NCBI RefSeq assembly: GCF_014843355.1
Contig: NZ_CP062137.1
Coordinates: 434,001-498,000 of the forward strand
Direction of reading: 5' to 3'
DNA: 64,000 nt
Source of the DNA: Actinobacillus sp. GY-402
GTDB lineage: Bacteria; Pseudomonadota; Gammaproteobacteria; Enterobacterales; Pasteurellaceae
The notes under the pieces are model-generated. The model had not been told where the DNA came from, ran no database searches, and saw only the letters and a list, made by a program, of their open reading frames with translations. A program made the translations under genes and the position numbers. This document shows positions 1-10,000 of the stretch, piece by piece; the first letter of the stretch is position 1; every line of letters begins with the position of its first letter.

Positions 1-212
1 GAAAACGCACTGCCAAATTCAGGCACAAGTTGCTGAGCCAGCTCTTTAATCAAGTAAGTGCCATAATCCGCCCGATCTTGCCCTTGCTGTTCTTCTTCAA
101 AAATCCGCTTGCCGATATGCCAATACATCAGCACCCGTTGGAAATCCACCGAACGGATAGCGGTTTCACGAGATTGAAGGATGATTTGTTTGATGTCGCT
201 GGTGAGTTGCAT
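1..212 (-). CDS. DUF1016 / YhcG-type protein, N-terminal part (cut by window edge)
   Basis: Only the first 70 codons are in the window; the gene runs leftwards off the edge. The translation begins MQLTSDIKQIILQSRET and continues with VLMYWHIGKRIFEEEQ and YGTYLIKELAQQL, the conserved winged-helix-like N-terminal domain (DUF1016_N) of the YhcG family. Members of that family carry a C-terminal PDDEXK nuclease fold, which cannot be checked here. ATG at 212 is preceded by AGGAA at good spacing. These genes often sit alone or next to restriction-modification loci; the left neighbour is not visible. The family call is fairly sure, the cellular role unknown. Confidence 0.75.
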   Translation of the reverse strand, partial: MQLTSDIKQIILQSRETAIRSVDFQRVLMYWHIGKRIFEEEQQGQDRADYGTYLIKELAQQLVPEFGSAF

Positions 213-503
213 TTGGGTTCCTATTTTTCAAAACAAATTTGATTAAAAAAATCAGGCAAAGACAATTAAAATTATTCATTTTTATTAAAAATCTCTACCT
301 GAAAACAACCATTTTTATAACTGTAACTGCAACTATACTGATTATTTTTTAAGTGTTTTCTTATTTTTCCATTGCAGGAGAATTATCGGTTTTACAAACA
401 GCCGCTTTCCCCAAAAAACTTTGCAAAATTTCACCGCACTTTTCTTTATCCGAAACCGTTTGCGTATGGACTTTGGATTCTAGCAGATAATTTCGGAAAT
501 TGT
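213..503. other. Intergenic region without a gene
   Basis: AT-rich, 291 bases between the 5' end of the DUF1016-type gene and the 3' end of hcaT. One uptake signal in ACCGCACTT orientation lies near 434-442. Open frames here are short and run into the hcaT antisense strand, so I see no supported gene. Confidence 0.5.
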
Positions 504-1640
504 TTAAATCTTTCTCGGTATCACAAAAAATGCGATTGCCGCCAGGGCCGACATGGTGATGAACATGGCTTGCGGTGAGAGCGGATAAATTTTTCCGCAG
601 ATCATGGTCATTACGGCGACGCCCAGACAGTTCGCCAGGCCGCTGTATAACGATTGCAATTTGACGATCGTATTTTGCGGTTGGCGGGCGATGTAGCGAA
701 TCATGGCAATATGCATGACGGCGAAAGTGAGGGCGTGGAACGTTTGCAATAATGTCAGCCAGAGGATGGATGTGGTGCTGCCGTATACGCCCCAGCGGAT
801 AACGGCGGCGAGGGTTGCCAGTAACATTAAATGACGCACGGACCAGTCGCCGAATAAGCGTTTGGAAAAGAAAAACAGCAGAATTTCCGCCGTCACGGCG
901 CAGCCCCAAAGCAGGCTGGTGAGTCGGACGGGAATACCGTTTTCGTTCCAATACAATATGCTGTAAACGTAATAACCGGCGTGGGAGCCTTGAATAAGAA
1001 AGGCGGCGAGCAACATTCTGGCGTGGTCGGCATTTTTCAGTAACATCCAATAATTTACTGAATTTTCGCCCGTACTTTCCGCTTCGTCGTGGGGTTTAGG
1101 ATGCGGATTAAGCATTAACAGCAAAGAATAGAACACGAAAAGTGCGGTCAAAATCCAGATAATATTTTGTTCGCCGGTGAAACGGATAAGCTGCCCCACC
1201 GCAACCAGGGCGAGAGTAAACGCCAGCGAACCGAGCAGGCGCGCTTTGCCGTAATCCAGTTCCAGCTGTTTTTGCCAGGTGGCGGCAAGGCTGTCGGTTA
1301 ACGGCATGCCGGCGGCGTTCAACATACTGAAAATGCCGATACTGACGAACAGCCACCAGAAATTTTGTGCCGTCAGCGCCATTATGCAAGTCATGCCCAC
1401 CATGGACCAGGCGATCAGGCGCAAAGCGGTGAAAAGCTGATGGCTGTGTTTAATCATTCGTCCGAAGAAAAAGCTGCCGATAAAGCGGAAAAAATAGGAA
1501 GAAGACAGAATGATGCCGATAAATTGCGGATCGTAAGCGTGGGATTTCACCCACACCGGCAGGTAAGGTACCAGCACGCCGTAGGCAAAAAAATAGCCGA
1601 AAAAAGCCAATGCCAGCCAGTTGAACGGAGAGAGTCGCAT
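504..1640 (-). CDS. hcaT: MFS transporter, HcaT (phenylpropionate permease) family
   Basis: A 378-residue inner-membrane protein with about 12 hydrophobic segments. It resembles E. coli HcaT over its whole length (NWLALAFFGYFFAYG near the N-terminus, ATWQKQLELDYGKARLLGS near residue 125, QGSHAGYYVYSILYW near residue 220). The family is the PPP subgroup of the major facilitator superfamily; HcaT is named as a 3-phenylpropionate/H+ symporter, but the true substrate in Pasteurellaceae is not established. The ATG at 1640 overlaps the proC stop in the arrangement TGATG, so the two genes are almost certainly translationally coupled. No aromatic-degradation genes lie nearby, so the substrate assignment is by family only. 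Confidence 0.8.
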   Translation of the reverse strand: MRLSPFNWLALAFFGYFFAYGVLVPYLPVWVKSHAYDPQFIGIILSSSYFFRFIGSFFFGRMIKHSHQLFTALRLIAWSMVGMTCIMALTAQNFWWLFVSIGIFSMLNAAGMPLTDSLAATWQKQLELDYGKARLLGSLAFTLALVAVGQLIRFTGEQNIIWILTALFVFYSLLLMLNPHPKPHDEAESTGENSVNYWMLLKNADHARMLLAAFLIQGSHAGYYVYSILYWNENGIPVRLTSLLWGCAVTAEILLFFFSKRLFGDWSVRHLMLLATLAAVIRWGVYGSTTSILWLTLLQTFHALTFAVMHIAMIRYIARQPQNTIVKLQSLYSGLANCLGVAVMTMICGKIYPLSPQAMFITMSALAAIAFFVIPRKI

Positions 1641-2455
1641 CAAAATAATTTTTCCATTTCCTGTGAACGGGCAACGCAGGCCTGCATGGCAAGTTGCACG
1701 GTTTGCGAGAATTGACGTTCGTTGAACACCACCAGTGCGGCAGCCGTGGTGCCGCCCTTGGACGTGACGTTTTCGCGCAAAACGGTAAGCGGCGTTTGCG
1801 GATTTTCAATCGCCATTTTTGCGGCTCCTAAAGCGGATTGCTGAATCAGTTCACGCGCCTGTTGATCGTTTAATCCCATCGCTAATAAAGCTTGCTGCAT
1901 GGCTTCCATAAACAGGAAAAAATAAGCGGGACTGGAGCCGGAAGCGGCGGTGACGCTGTGCATATCCGATTCGTTTTCCACCCAACAGATTTTTCCCACC
2001 GCTTTCAGCAGCGATTCGGCCTGTCGTTTTAATTCGTCGGGCACGGACGGCGGCGCGAACAAGCCGGACATGCCGGCGGAAACCAAGGCGGGCGTATTCG
2101 GCATGACGCGAACAATATGGCGAACCGTAGGAAAAAGTGCGGTCAATTTTTTCACTGAAATTGCCGCCATAATGGAAATCAAAAATTTATCGGAAAAATC
2201 GACCGCACTTATTGTTTGCGCGAGTGTCGACGCGCCTTGCGGTTTTACGGCAAGCACCACAATTTCCGCCTGTTCGGCGGCGGTTTGTGGATCTTGTGTA
2301 ACCCGCACGCCTTGAGCCGCGAACAACTCGCGTTTGGCCTGGTTGCGGTCGCAAACGGTAATTTTGTCGGCAGGGTAGCCCTGTTTTAACAAACCGAAGA
2401 CGATAGCCTGCGCCATATTGCCGCCGCCGATAAAAGAGAGGAATTTGTATGACAT
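1640..2455 (-). CDS. proC: Pyrroline-5-carboxylate reductase
   Basis: Catalyses the last step of proline synthesis, NAD(P)H-dependent reduction of pyrroline-5-carboxylate. The 271-residue length equals the usual size. The N-terminal Rossmann motif FIGGGNMAQAI is at about residues 6-16, VMPNTPA lies near residue 120, and the C-terminal dimerisation region contains SGSSPAYFFLFMEA and TSKGGTTAAAL. I chose ATG 2455 because translation from it matches the family N-terminus; a TTG three codons upstream is also open. The Shine-Dalgarno is weak. The stop codon overlaps the hcaT start, giving a two-gene unit. Confidence 0.95.
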   Translation of the reverse strand: MSYKFLSFIGGGNMAQAIVFGLLKQGYPADKITVCDRNQAKRELFAAQGVRVTQDPQTAAEQAEIVVLAVKPQGASTLAQTISAVDFSDKFLISIMAAISVKKLTALFPTVRHIVRVMPNTPALVSAGMSGLFAPPSVPDELKRQAESLLKAVGKICWVENESDMHSVTAASGSSPAYFFLFMEAMQQALLAMGLNDQQARELIQQSALGAAKMAIENPQTPLTVLRENVTSKGGTTAAALVVFNERQFSQTVQLAMQACVARSQEMEKLF

Positions 2456-2600
2456 GGTTTTCAACCGTTTTTTATTTTCTTAAATGTAGATCACATTCTA
2501 ATGAAATTTAGAAAAAACTAAACCCTGAGTTTAGTATTCTTTTCTGGATTTATGATAGACTACCGCCCAGATTCGCCAATCGGCTTTAGGAAATAAATGT
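2456..2600. promoter_or_regulatory. Divergent proC / plsB promoter region
   Basis: 145 non-coding bases between two divergent genes. A plausible -10 for plsB is TATGAT at 2551-2556 but no good -35 precedes it. On the proC side AATGTGATCT forms only one half of a CRP site (the other half is poor). I infer promoters from gene arrangement more than from motifs. Confidence 0.35.
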
Positions 2601-5042
2601 ATGAACGCTTTTTTAAATTTATACCGTAAAACTTTAGCATGGCCGTTGTCTTTTTGGGTGAAAGACAACCCGATTCCCAGTCATCCTATTGAAGAACTGA
2701 CGCTCAATATCGAGCAACCTATCGTTTATGTTTTGCCTTATACGTCGCAGACTGATTTGGTGGTGTTACGGAAAAACTGCCTCAGCCTGGGCTTGCCGGA
2801 TCCTTTTCAGGATAACCGTATCGAAGGCAAAGTGCTGCCGCGTTATGTGTTTTTAGACGAAGGACATCAATTTTTTAAATCGAAAGGCGCCAAAAAAGAA
2901 ACGGAGAAGATTTTCAAAAACTATCTGGAATTGCACCGCACTTTGCCGGATTTGGACGTGCAGGTGGTGCCGGTTTCGGTGTTATGGGGCCGTTCTCCGG
3001 GGCGCGAGGACAAAGACTTACCGAAATTGCGTTTGTTGAACGGTTTGCAGAAAACCATCGCGGCGATTTGGTTCGGGCGGGATACTTTCGTGCGTTTTTC
3101 CCAAGCCATGTCCATGCGTTACATGGTGAATGAATACGGCGAGGACGAGAAATTAGCGCAAAAACTGCCGCGTATTGCCAAAATGCACTTCGCCAAACAG
3201 CGGATTTCGGCAACGGGCCCGCGTTTGCCGAATCGTCAGGCGATGTTTAATAAATTATTGCAACATCCGGCCGTGTTGCAGGCGATCGAAGATGAAGCCC
3301 GTACCAAAAATATGTCGAAAGAGAAAGCCCGCAAAGAAGCGAAAAAAATTCTGGATGAAATTGCCGCCGATACCAATTACGGCAGTTTGCGCATTGCGGA
3401 TCGATTCTTAGGCTGGTTGTGGAATAAGCTTTATCAGGGCATTGAAGTGGAACATGCCGATCGGGTGCGCCGTCTGGCGCTGGAAGGACACGAAATCGTG
3501 TACGTGCCTTGTCACCGCAGTCATATCGATTATTTGTTGCTTTCTTATGTGTTGTATCATCAGGGCTTGGTGCCGCCTCATATCGCGGCGGGTATCAATC
3601 TGAACTTCTGGCCGGTGGGACGTATTTTCCGAAGCTGGGGCGCCTTTTTTATTCGCCGTACGTTCAAAGGCAATCGCCTGTATTCCACGCTTTTCCGCGA
3701 ATATTTGGGCGAACTGTTCCATCGCGGGTATTCCGTGGAATATTTTATTGAAGGCGGACGGTCGCGCACCGGGCGTTTGTTAACGCCGAAAACGGGGATG
3801 ATGTCCATGACGTTACAGGCGTTACAGCAGGGCCAAACCCGTCCGATTTCCATTGTGCCGGTGTATGTGGGATACGAACACGTACTGGAAGTGGATACCT
3901 ACGCGAAAGAATTACGCGGTGCCGAAAAGGAAAAAGAAAATGCGGGCTTAGTGTTACGGGTAATTAAAAAATTGCGTAATCTCGGACGCGGTTTTGTGAA
4001 TTTCGGCGAACCGATTACGCTGAACACGTATTTAAATCAACATTTTCCGGAATGGAAAAACGAAGAGCAGGAAGAACGTCCGCTTTGGTTTAACAAAGCG
4101 GTGGATTCCATTTCTCATCAAGTGATGGTGAATATCAATAAAGCGGCAGCGGTGAATGCCATGAACTTAACGGGCACCGCTTTGCTGTCTTCCCGCCAAC
4201 GTGCGTTGTCGCGCGAACAGTTGCTGGAACAGCTGGAAAGCTATCAGCAATATTTACTGAACGTTAGCTATTCCGATGATATTCTGGTTCCTACCGCTCC
4301 GCCGAAGGAATTGCTCGATCACGTGCTGGGACTGGACCGCGTAGGAATTCTTATTGAAAAAGACAACTTCGGCGAATTAGTCCGGCTGGAACGTAATCAC
4401 GCGGTTCTCATGACTTATTATCGCAATAATATTCAACATTTACTCGTGTTGCCGTCTTTGGTGGCGAGTATTGTTCTGCATCACGAATCCATTCAAAAAG
4501 ACTTGGTGATTGCCGCGGTGGAAAAACTTTATCCGTTTTTAAAAGCCGAGCTTTTCATGCACTTACCGCTAGAAGCGTTGCCTGAAAAAGTGGAACGCAT
4601 TATTGCGGAACTGCATCGTCAGCAACTGATTAAGCTGAATGAAAACGTGCTGAGTATTAACCGCCCGCGGGTGCGCGCGTTGCAGTTGTGGTCGGCGGGG
4701 ATGCGTGAAATTTTACAACGCTATTTGATTACGGTTGCCATCCTGTTGCAAAATCCGACCGTTTCACGGGGCATGCTGGAGAAAGAAAGTCAGTCTATCG
4801 CGCAACGTTTATCCGTATTACACGGCATTAATTCGCCGGAATTTTTCGATAAAGCGGTGTTTTCTACTTTTATCGCAAGTTTGAAAGACAACGGCTATTT
4901 CGATACGGCGGGCGAAGCGGATGTCGCGAAATTGCAAGGCATGGCGGATATTCTTGAACACGTAATTTCCGCAGAAATTAATTTAACCATTAAAAGTGCG
5001 GTGGAAACCGCGATGGATTTGGATGATATTGAGAGCGAATAA
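2601..5042 (+). CDS. plsB: Glycerol-3-phosphate 1-O-acyltransferase PlsB
   Basis: First step of phospholipid synthesis: transfers an acyl chain from acyl-ACP or acyl-CoA to sn-glycerol-3-phosphate at the inner membrane. The protein has 813 residues, close to the E. coli length (807). The acyltransferase block I motif HRSHID is at residues 305-310 (catalytic His and Asp), followed by [21 protein letters not shown] at about 333-353 and EGGRSRTGR near 384-392. ATG 2601 has AGGAAA upstream. The stop is three bases before the xerD GTG, so plsB and xerD are probably co-transcribed. Confidence 0.97.
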   Translation: MNAFLNLYRKTLAWPLSFWVKDNPIPSHPIEELTLNIEQPIVYVLPYTSQTDLVVLRKNCLSLGLPDPFQDNRIEGKVLPRYVFLDEGHQFFKSKGAKKETEKIFKNYLELHRTLPDLDVQVVPVSVLWGRSPGREDKDLPKLRLLNGLQKTIAAIWFGRDTFVRFSQAMSMRYMVNEYGEDEKLAQKLPRIAKMHFAKQRISATGPRLPNRQAMFNKLLQHPAVLQAIEDEARTKNMSKEKARKEAKKILDEIAADTNYGSLRIADRFLGWLWNKLYQGIEVEHADRVRRLALEGHEIVYVPCHRSHIDYLLLSYVLYHQGLVPPHIAAGINLNFWPVGRIFRSWGAFFIRRTFKGNRLYSTLFREYLGELFHRGYSVEYFIEGGRSRTGRLLTPKTGMMSMTLQALQQGQTRPISIVPVYVGYEHVLEVDTYAKELRGAEKEKENAGLVLRVIKKLRNLGRGFVNFGEPITLNTYLNQHFPEWKNEEQEERPLWFNKAVDSISHQVMVNINKAAAVNAMNLTGTALLSSRQRALSREQLLEQLESYQQYLLNVSYSDDILVPTAPPKELLDHVLGLDRVGILIEKDNFGELVRLERNHAVLMTYYRNNIQHLLVLPSLVASIVLHHESIQKDLVIAAVEKLYPFLKAELFMHLPLEALPEKVERIIAELHRQQLIKLNENVLSINRPRVRALQLWSAGMREILQRYLITVAILLQNPTVSRGMLEKESQSIAQRLSVLHGINSPEFFDKAVFSTFIASLKDNGYFDTAGEADVAKLQGMADILEHVISAEINLTIKSAVETAMDLDDIESE

Positions 5043-5045
5043 ACG

Positions 5046-5939
5046 GTGAAAGATTCGGCATTAGTGGAACTTTTTCTTAACGATATTTGGTTGGAAAAAG
5101 GGCTGTCTGAAAATACGATTCAATCATACCGGTTGGATTTGACCGCACTTTGTGATTGGCTGTTGGCGCACAATTTGTCGTTAATCTCACTGGATGCCGT
5201 GGATTTGCAAGGGTTCTTGGGGCAACGGGTGGAAGCGGGGTATAAAGCCACCAGTACCGCGCGTTTGCTGAGCGCAATGCGAAAATTATTTCAATATCTT
5301 TACCGTGAAAATTATCGCACGGACGATCCCTCGGCGACATTGAGTTCGCCCAAATTGCCGGGGCGCTTGCCGAAATATTTAACGGAGCAGCAGGTGAGCG
5401 ATTTGCTCAGCGTGCCAAGCACCGACATACCGCTGGAATTACGGGATAAAGCGATGCTGGAACTGCTTTACGCCACCGGTTTGCGGGTGACGGAACTGGT
5501 TTCTCTGTCCATGGACAACATCAGTTTGTCGCAAGGCGTGGTGCGGGTGATTGGTAAGGGCAATAAAGAGCGCATTGTGCCTATGGGCGAAGAAGCGGCT
5601 TATTGGGTGGGAGAATTCATCCGCTACGGGCGTTCGATGTTGCTGAACGGACAAAGTTCGGACGTGGTTTTTCCCAGCAGACGGGCTGTGCAAATGACGC
5701 GTCAGACCTTCTGGCACCGCATTAAATATTATGCCGTATTGGCGGATATTGACAGCGACAGCCTGTCACCGCACGTATTGCGGCACGCCTTCGCCACCCA
5801 TTTGGTGAATCACGGCGCGGATTTGCGCGTAGTGCAAATGTTGCTGGGACACAGCGATTTATCCACCACCCAGATTTACACCCACGTGGCGAAAGAGCGG
5901 CTCAAACGTTTGCACGAAAAATTTCATCCGCGCGGCTAA
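5046..5939 (+). CDS. xerD: Tyrosine site-specific recombinase XerD
   Basis: Works with XerC at the chromosomal dif site to resolve dimers at the septum, under FtsK control. The 297-residue sequence follows E. coli XerD closely, including the FHPRG C-terminus. The N-terminal SAM-like core-binding domain is about residues 1-100. Catalytic residues are visible as R147 (ATGLRVTE), K171 (VIGKGNKER), H243 and R246 ([10 protein letters not shown]), H269 (LLGHSD) and the nucleophile Y278 (TQIYTH). The start is GTG at 5046, three bases after plsB; the ribosome site is weak, consistent with coupling. The closest alternative, XerC, fits the motifs less well. Confidence 0.96.
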   Translation: MKDSALVELFLNDIWLEKGLSENTIQSYRLDLTALCDWLLAHNLSLISLDAVDLQGFLGQRVEAGYKATSTARLLSAMRKLFQYLYRENYRTDDPSATLSSPKLPGRLPKYLTEQQVSDLLSVPSTDIPLELRDKAMLELLYATGLRVTELVSLSMDNISLSQGVVRVIGKGNKERIVPMGEEAAYWVGEFIRYGRSMLLNGQSSDVVFPSRRAVQMTRQTFWHRIKYYAVLADIDSDSLSPHVLRHAFATHLVNHGADLRVVQMLLGHSDLSTTQIYTHVAKERLKRLHEKFHPRG

Positions 5940-5955
5940 CCGTTTTAGAAAATAG

Positions 5956-5999
5956 AAAAGTGCGGGCAAAAAATTTAACGTTTTTTGCCCGCACTTTTG
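5956..5999. terminator. Bidirectional terminator made of inverted variant uptake signals
   Basis: An 18-bp perfect stem (5956-5973 with 5981-5998) around a 7-base loop, followed by a T-run. Each arm contains AAAAGTGCGGGC, a variant of the uptake signal with G in place of the final T, and the change is present in both arms so pairing is kept. It lies between the converging xerD and grxA genes and can stop both. Confidence 0.85.
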
Positions 6000-6028
6000 T
6001 TTTTTGCGTCTGATTTTCGGGTTTATAA

Positions 6029-6292
6029 TTAAGCCACGATACCGAATTTTTCTTTCATTAGCGCTTCGAAATCCGTGCAACCGCCAATAGGTTTCTCATC
6101 GATAAAAATTTGCGGCACGGTTTCAACCGGTTTGCCGACGGATTTTGATAAATCTTCTTTAGTGATGCCTTCCGCATGAATATCCACGTAGCGATAGTCG
6201 AAATCCGCCACTTCGTTTTTCAATTTTTCCGCTAAATTTTTTGCGCGAACGCAATAAGGACAACCTGGACGACCAAAAATCACTGTAAACAT
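6029..6292 (-). CDS. grxA: Glutaredoxin 1 (dithiol)
   Basis: Small cytoplasmic thiol-disulfide oxidoreductase that uses glutathione to reduce ribonucleotide reductase and other disulfides. The 87-residue sequence matches E. coli GrxA: active site CPYC at residues 11-14, the TVPQIF segment with the cis-proline, and IGGCTDFEAL for glutathione binding. AAGGAG precedes ATG 6292 at ideal spacing. The E. coli gene is OxyR-controlled; I do not see a clear OxyR site here. Confidence 0.95.
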   Translation of the reverse strand: MFTVIFGRPGCPYCVRAKNLAEKLKNEVADFDYRYVDIHAEGITKEDLSKSVGKPVETVPQIFIDEKPIGGCTDFEALMKEKFGIVA

Positions 6293-6372
6293 AGTTTTCT
6301 CCTTGAATGAATTTTCCCGTATTTTACCGATTCGTGATAAAAGAAAAAAGCGGTTTTCGCCGAATAGTCCGA

Positions 6373-6389
6373 TTGATATTTCGTATCAA
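6373..6389. promoter_or_regulatory. 17-bp inverted repeat between grxA and ycfP
   Basis: TTGATA and TATCAA form perfect 6-base arms around 5 bases, in the divergent region of two genes. The spacing (7 between the FNR-like TTGAT/ATCAA halves) does not fit FNR. The binding protein is unknown, and it could be chance in AT-rich DNA. Confidence 0.3.
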
Positions 6390-6486
6390 ATTGACGACGA
6401 AGATCACAAAACGGGCAAAATGTGAAGATTTTTGACCGCACTTTAGCGTAAGATGTCGGTACAGGCTAAAAAGAGGAGGTACGTCG

Positions 6487-7029
6487 ATGATTATTTATTT
6501 ACATGGCTTTTCTTCAAGTCACGCCAATGATTACGGAAAACTGATGCAGCTGCGTTATATTGACGAAGACGTGCATTTCGTTAATTACAGCACCATGCAT
6601 CCCCGGCACGATATGCAGCATTTGCTGCAGGAAGTGCATAAACTGATTTCCCGCAGCCCGGATAAATCACCGCTGATTTGTGGCTTGGGGCTGGGCGGTT
6701 ACTGGGCCGAACGGATTGGTTTTTTGTGTGGAATTAAACAGGTTCTGTTTAATCCGGATTTGTTTCCGAACGAAACTTTGCAGCATAAAATTGATCGACC
6801 GGAAGAATTTGAAGACATCAAAACCAAATGCGTCAGCCATTTCCGCGAGAAAAACAAAGGTCGTTGTCTGGTGTTTCTGGCCAGCCTTGATAACCATATT
6901 AACGCCAATCGCACGGCGGACGAACTGGTGCCTTATTACGATATCGTGTGGGATGACATTGAAACCCACGAGTTCGATAAAATCGCTCAGTATGTGCTGG
7001 CGATTAGAGATTTCAAAAATAAAGATTGA
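6487..7029 (+). CDS. ycfP: YcfP family (UPF0227) esterase-like protein
   Basis: The 180-residue protein is a close match in length and sequence to E. coli YcfP: MIIYLHGFSSS at the N-terminus (alpha/beta-hydrolase oxyanion region), ICGLGLGGYWAERIGFLCGIKQVLFNP in the middle with G-L-G in place of the canonical G-X-S-X-G, then NPDLFP and HEFDKI. It is a putative alpha/beta-hydrolase of unknown substrate; the missing serine in the nucleophile elbow is a family trait. AAGAGGAGG upstream is one of the strongest ribosome sites in the window. It stands alone between a divergent and a convergent gene. Confidence 0.88.
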   Translation: MIIYLHGFSSSHANDYGKLMQLRYIDEDVHFVNYSTMHPRHDMQHLLQEVHKLISRSPDKSPLICGLGLGGYWAERIGFLCGIKQVLFNPDLFPNETLQHKIDRPEEFEDIKTKCVSHFREKNKGRCLVFLASLDNHINANRTADELVPYYDIVWDDIETHEFDKIAQYVLAIRDFKNKD

Positions 7030-7044
7030 AAGCCGAGAAAACAA

Positions 7045-7070
7045 CAAGCCCGCATATCGAGGCGGGCTTG
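7045..7070. terminator. Terminator between ycfP and ydiJ
   Basis: CAAGCCCGC and GCGGGCTTG form a 9-bp GC-rich stem with a short loop. On the minus strand it is followed by TTGTTGTTTT, so it works best for ydiJ; on the plus strand the T-tract is poor. Confidence 0.7.
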
Positions 7071-7074
7071 TCCG

Positions 7075-10000
7075 TTAAAACAGCGTTAATAAGGCTTGCA
7101 CCGGATGTTTGAGCGTTTGCCCTTCAAAGCGTTTTACCTGACTGCGGCAGGAATAACCGGTAGCCAGGCAATATTCGGGATCTTTGCCGGTCAGTTTTTC
7201 GCGCCAGGATGCGTCATAAATGGCTTTCGACATGGACTGATTTTGCACTTCGTGTCCGAATACGCCCGCCATACCGCAACAGCCTACATTTTGAATCTGC
7301 AGATTTTCGCCGAAGGCAGAGAAAATCAGTTGCCATTCTTTCGGGCTGGTCGGCATAGCCGTAGCTTCCGTACAATGCGGAAATAAATGCCATTCATGAC
7401 AAGTGCGGTCAGATTTTTGCCATTTTTTTACCGCACTTTGCAGGTGTTCCGACGACAATTGAGAGAGCAGCCATTCATGGGCGGTAAGGACGTGGAAATC
7501 GCCGCGGGCGGCGCCCAACACTTCTTTATATTCGTCGCGGTAAGACAACACAATCGCGGGATCCACCCCGACCAGCGGTAAATCCAGTCTGGCCACGCGA
7601 TTCAGTATTTCCGCCTGATTTCTGGCGGTGCGCGCAAATTGTTTTAAGAAACCTTTAATATGTTGGGCTTTTCCATTCGGCTTGAACGGCAGCAAAACCG
7701 GTTGATAGTCCAGTTTCCGGCACAACGCCATAAAATCCGCCACTACTTTGGCGTCATAATAAGACGTCCAAGGATCTTGTACCACCAACAGCATGTTTTC
7801 TTTTTCCGCTGCACTCAATTTTTCCAGTTGTTCTAAGGATTTTCCCTGATATCCGATTTCCACCAACTGAGTTTGCAGATTCGGAATGGAAAGTAACGGT
7901 AAATCTGTCATGCCGACGGTTTTTTCCACCGCGCTTTGCACGATTTTATTTCTGACAAAAAAATTGAAGAACTGCGGCGCTTTGGCTAAATAAGGTGCGA
8001 CGGTTTCCAGATTCGCCACCACATAATCTTTTGCCGGCCGCAAGTAACGCTGGTGATAGAAATAAAAGAATTTTGCGCGGAAGCTCGCAACGTCGATTTT
8101 GATCGGACATTGACTGGCGCAGGCTTTGCAGGCAAGGCAAGTGTCCATTGCCGCTTTTACTTCGTGGGAAAAATCGTATTCTTCTTTTTTATTGAAGCTG
8201 TTTTTTATTTTTTGTACGAATTCGGACAGCTTGACTTCCACATTACGAAAATCCAATTGTTCCGGCGAGACGTTTTCGTTCGCCATTAAACGTAACCATT
8301 CGCGTACCATAGCGGCGCGTCCTTTCGGGGAAAATACGCGGTTGCGGCTGACTTTCATGGAAGGGCACATGGTACTGTGAACATCGAAGTTAAAACACAG
8401 GCCGTTGCCGTTGCAGTTCATGGCTCCGCTGAATTCTTCGCGTATTTTAATCGGAATTTGGCGATCCTGATCCGCCCGCATCGGCGACAGAATGTCATAA
8501 AGCGGCACGTCGGAACCCAGCGCGGAGCAGATTTTGCCCGGATTCAGTCGATTATGCGGGTCGAACAGAAATTTGATGTAACGCAATTCCTGCCATAATT
8601 CCGGGGTGAAGAATTTCTCGCCGTAATGGGAACGCACGCCTTTGCCGTGTTCGCCCCAGATTAAACCGCCGTATTTGCGGGTAAGTTCGGCCACTTGATC
8701 GGAAATATGTTTAAACAGTTTCACCTGTTCTTTGTCGGTTAAGTCCAACGCGGGGCGAACGTGCAACACGCCGGCGTCCACATGCCCGAACATGCCGTAT
8801 TGCAAATGGTGCAGGTCAAGTAATTCGCGGAATTCCAGAATATAATCGGCGAGATTTTCCGGCGGCACGCAAGTGTCTTCTACAAAAGCGATAGGTTTTT
8901 GGGCGCCTTTGGCGTTGCCCAGTAATCCCACCGCTTTTTTGCGCATAGCGTAAATCCGTTCAATAGAAGCTAAATCCGAAGTGATTTGATAACCGATGAT
9001 GTTGTCTTCGCCGTTTTTGATTTTTTCGTCTAAAGCGCGGCAAAGTGCGGTCACATTTTGCTGAATTTTTGCATGATCGCCGCCTGCGTATTCCACAATA
9101 TTCAAACCCAGAATCGGCTTGTCTTCTTCCTCTGTTAACAGGTCTTTGACGGAATGCCATACAATGTCTTCTTTGGCTAGTCCCAATACTTTACTGTCCA
9201 CGGTTTCCACCGAAAGTGCATTGGCGTTGACCATAAAAGGCGCGTTACGCAGCGCGGCGTTGAAAGAACTGTATTTCACATTGATCAGAGTGCGGAATTG
9301 CGGAATCGGCGTTAAATCCAATACGGCTTCGCAAATAAAGGCGAGGGAACCTTCGGAACCGGTCAGAATGCGGGTGAGATTGAATTCCGTTTCGTCCTGA
9401 TTAAAGACGTTTTTCAGATCATAACCGGTAAGAAAACGGTTGAGTTGCGGCAAGTCGCGGATGATGGTTTGTCGCTTTTCCCGAGTGCGGGTGAAGATTT
9501 CTTCATGTAGACGACGACCAAGTGCGGTCAAATTTTGCGGTAAATTTTCGGAAAAGTCGTCGGTTTTGATCGCCCTTGTTTCAAGAATTTCGCCGTTAAT
9601 CAATACTGCTTTCAAACCGAGCACGTGATCGGAAGTTTTGCCGTATTGCAATGAACCTTGTCCCGATGCGTCGGTGTTAATCATGCCGCCCAAAGTGGCG
9701 CGATTACTGGTGGACAGCTCCGGTGCAAAAAATAAGCCGTGCGGTTTCAAATAACGGTTGAGTTGATCTTTCACTACGCCGGCCTGCACCCGAACCCAAC
9801 GTTCTTTCACGTTCAGCTCGAGAATGCCGTTCATGTGGCGGGATAAATCCACAATAATATTGTTATTCAGCGATTGTCCGTTGGTTCCCGTGCCGCCGCC
9901 GCGCGGTGTGAAGGTGAGCGATAAATATTTTTCCTGCTGTCCTAATTTGGTCAGACGCACTACATCCGCCACCGATTTGGGAAATAAAACCGCCTGAGGC

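Noticed and set aside
361-1050. 229-codon minus-strand ORF overlapping hcaT
   Set aside because: It runs in another frame of the clear hcaT gene and has no recognisable domain.
2480-2500. CRP-like AATGTGATCT upstream of proC
   Set aside because: Only one half-site matches; the other half (TTTAA instead of TCACA) is poor.
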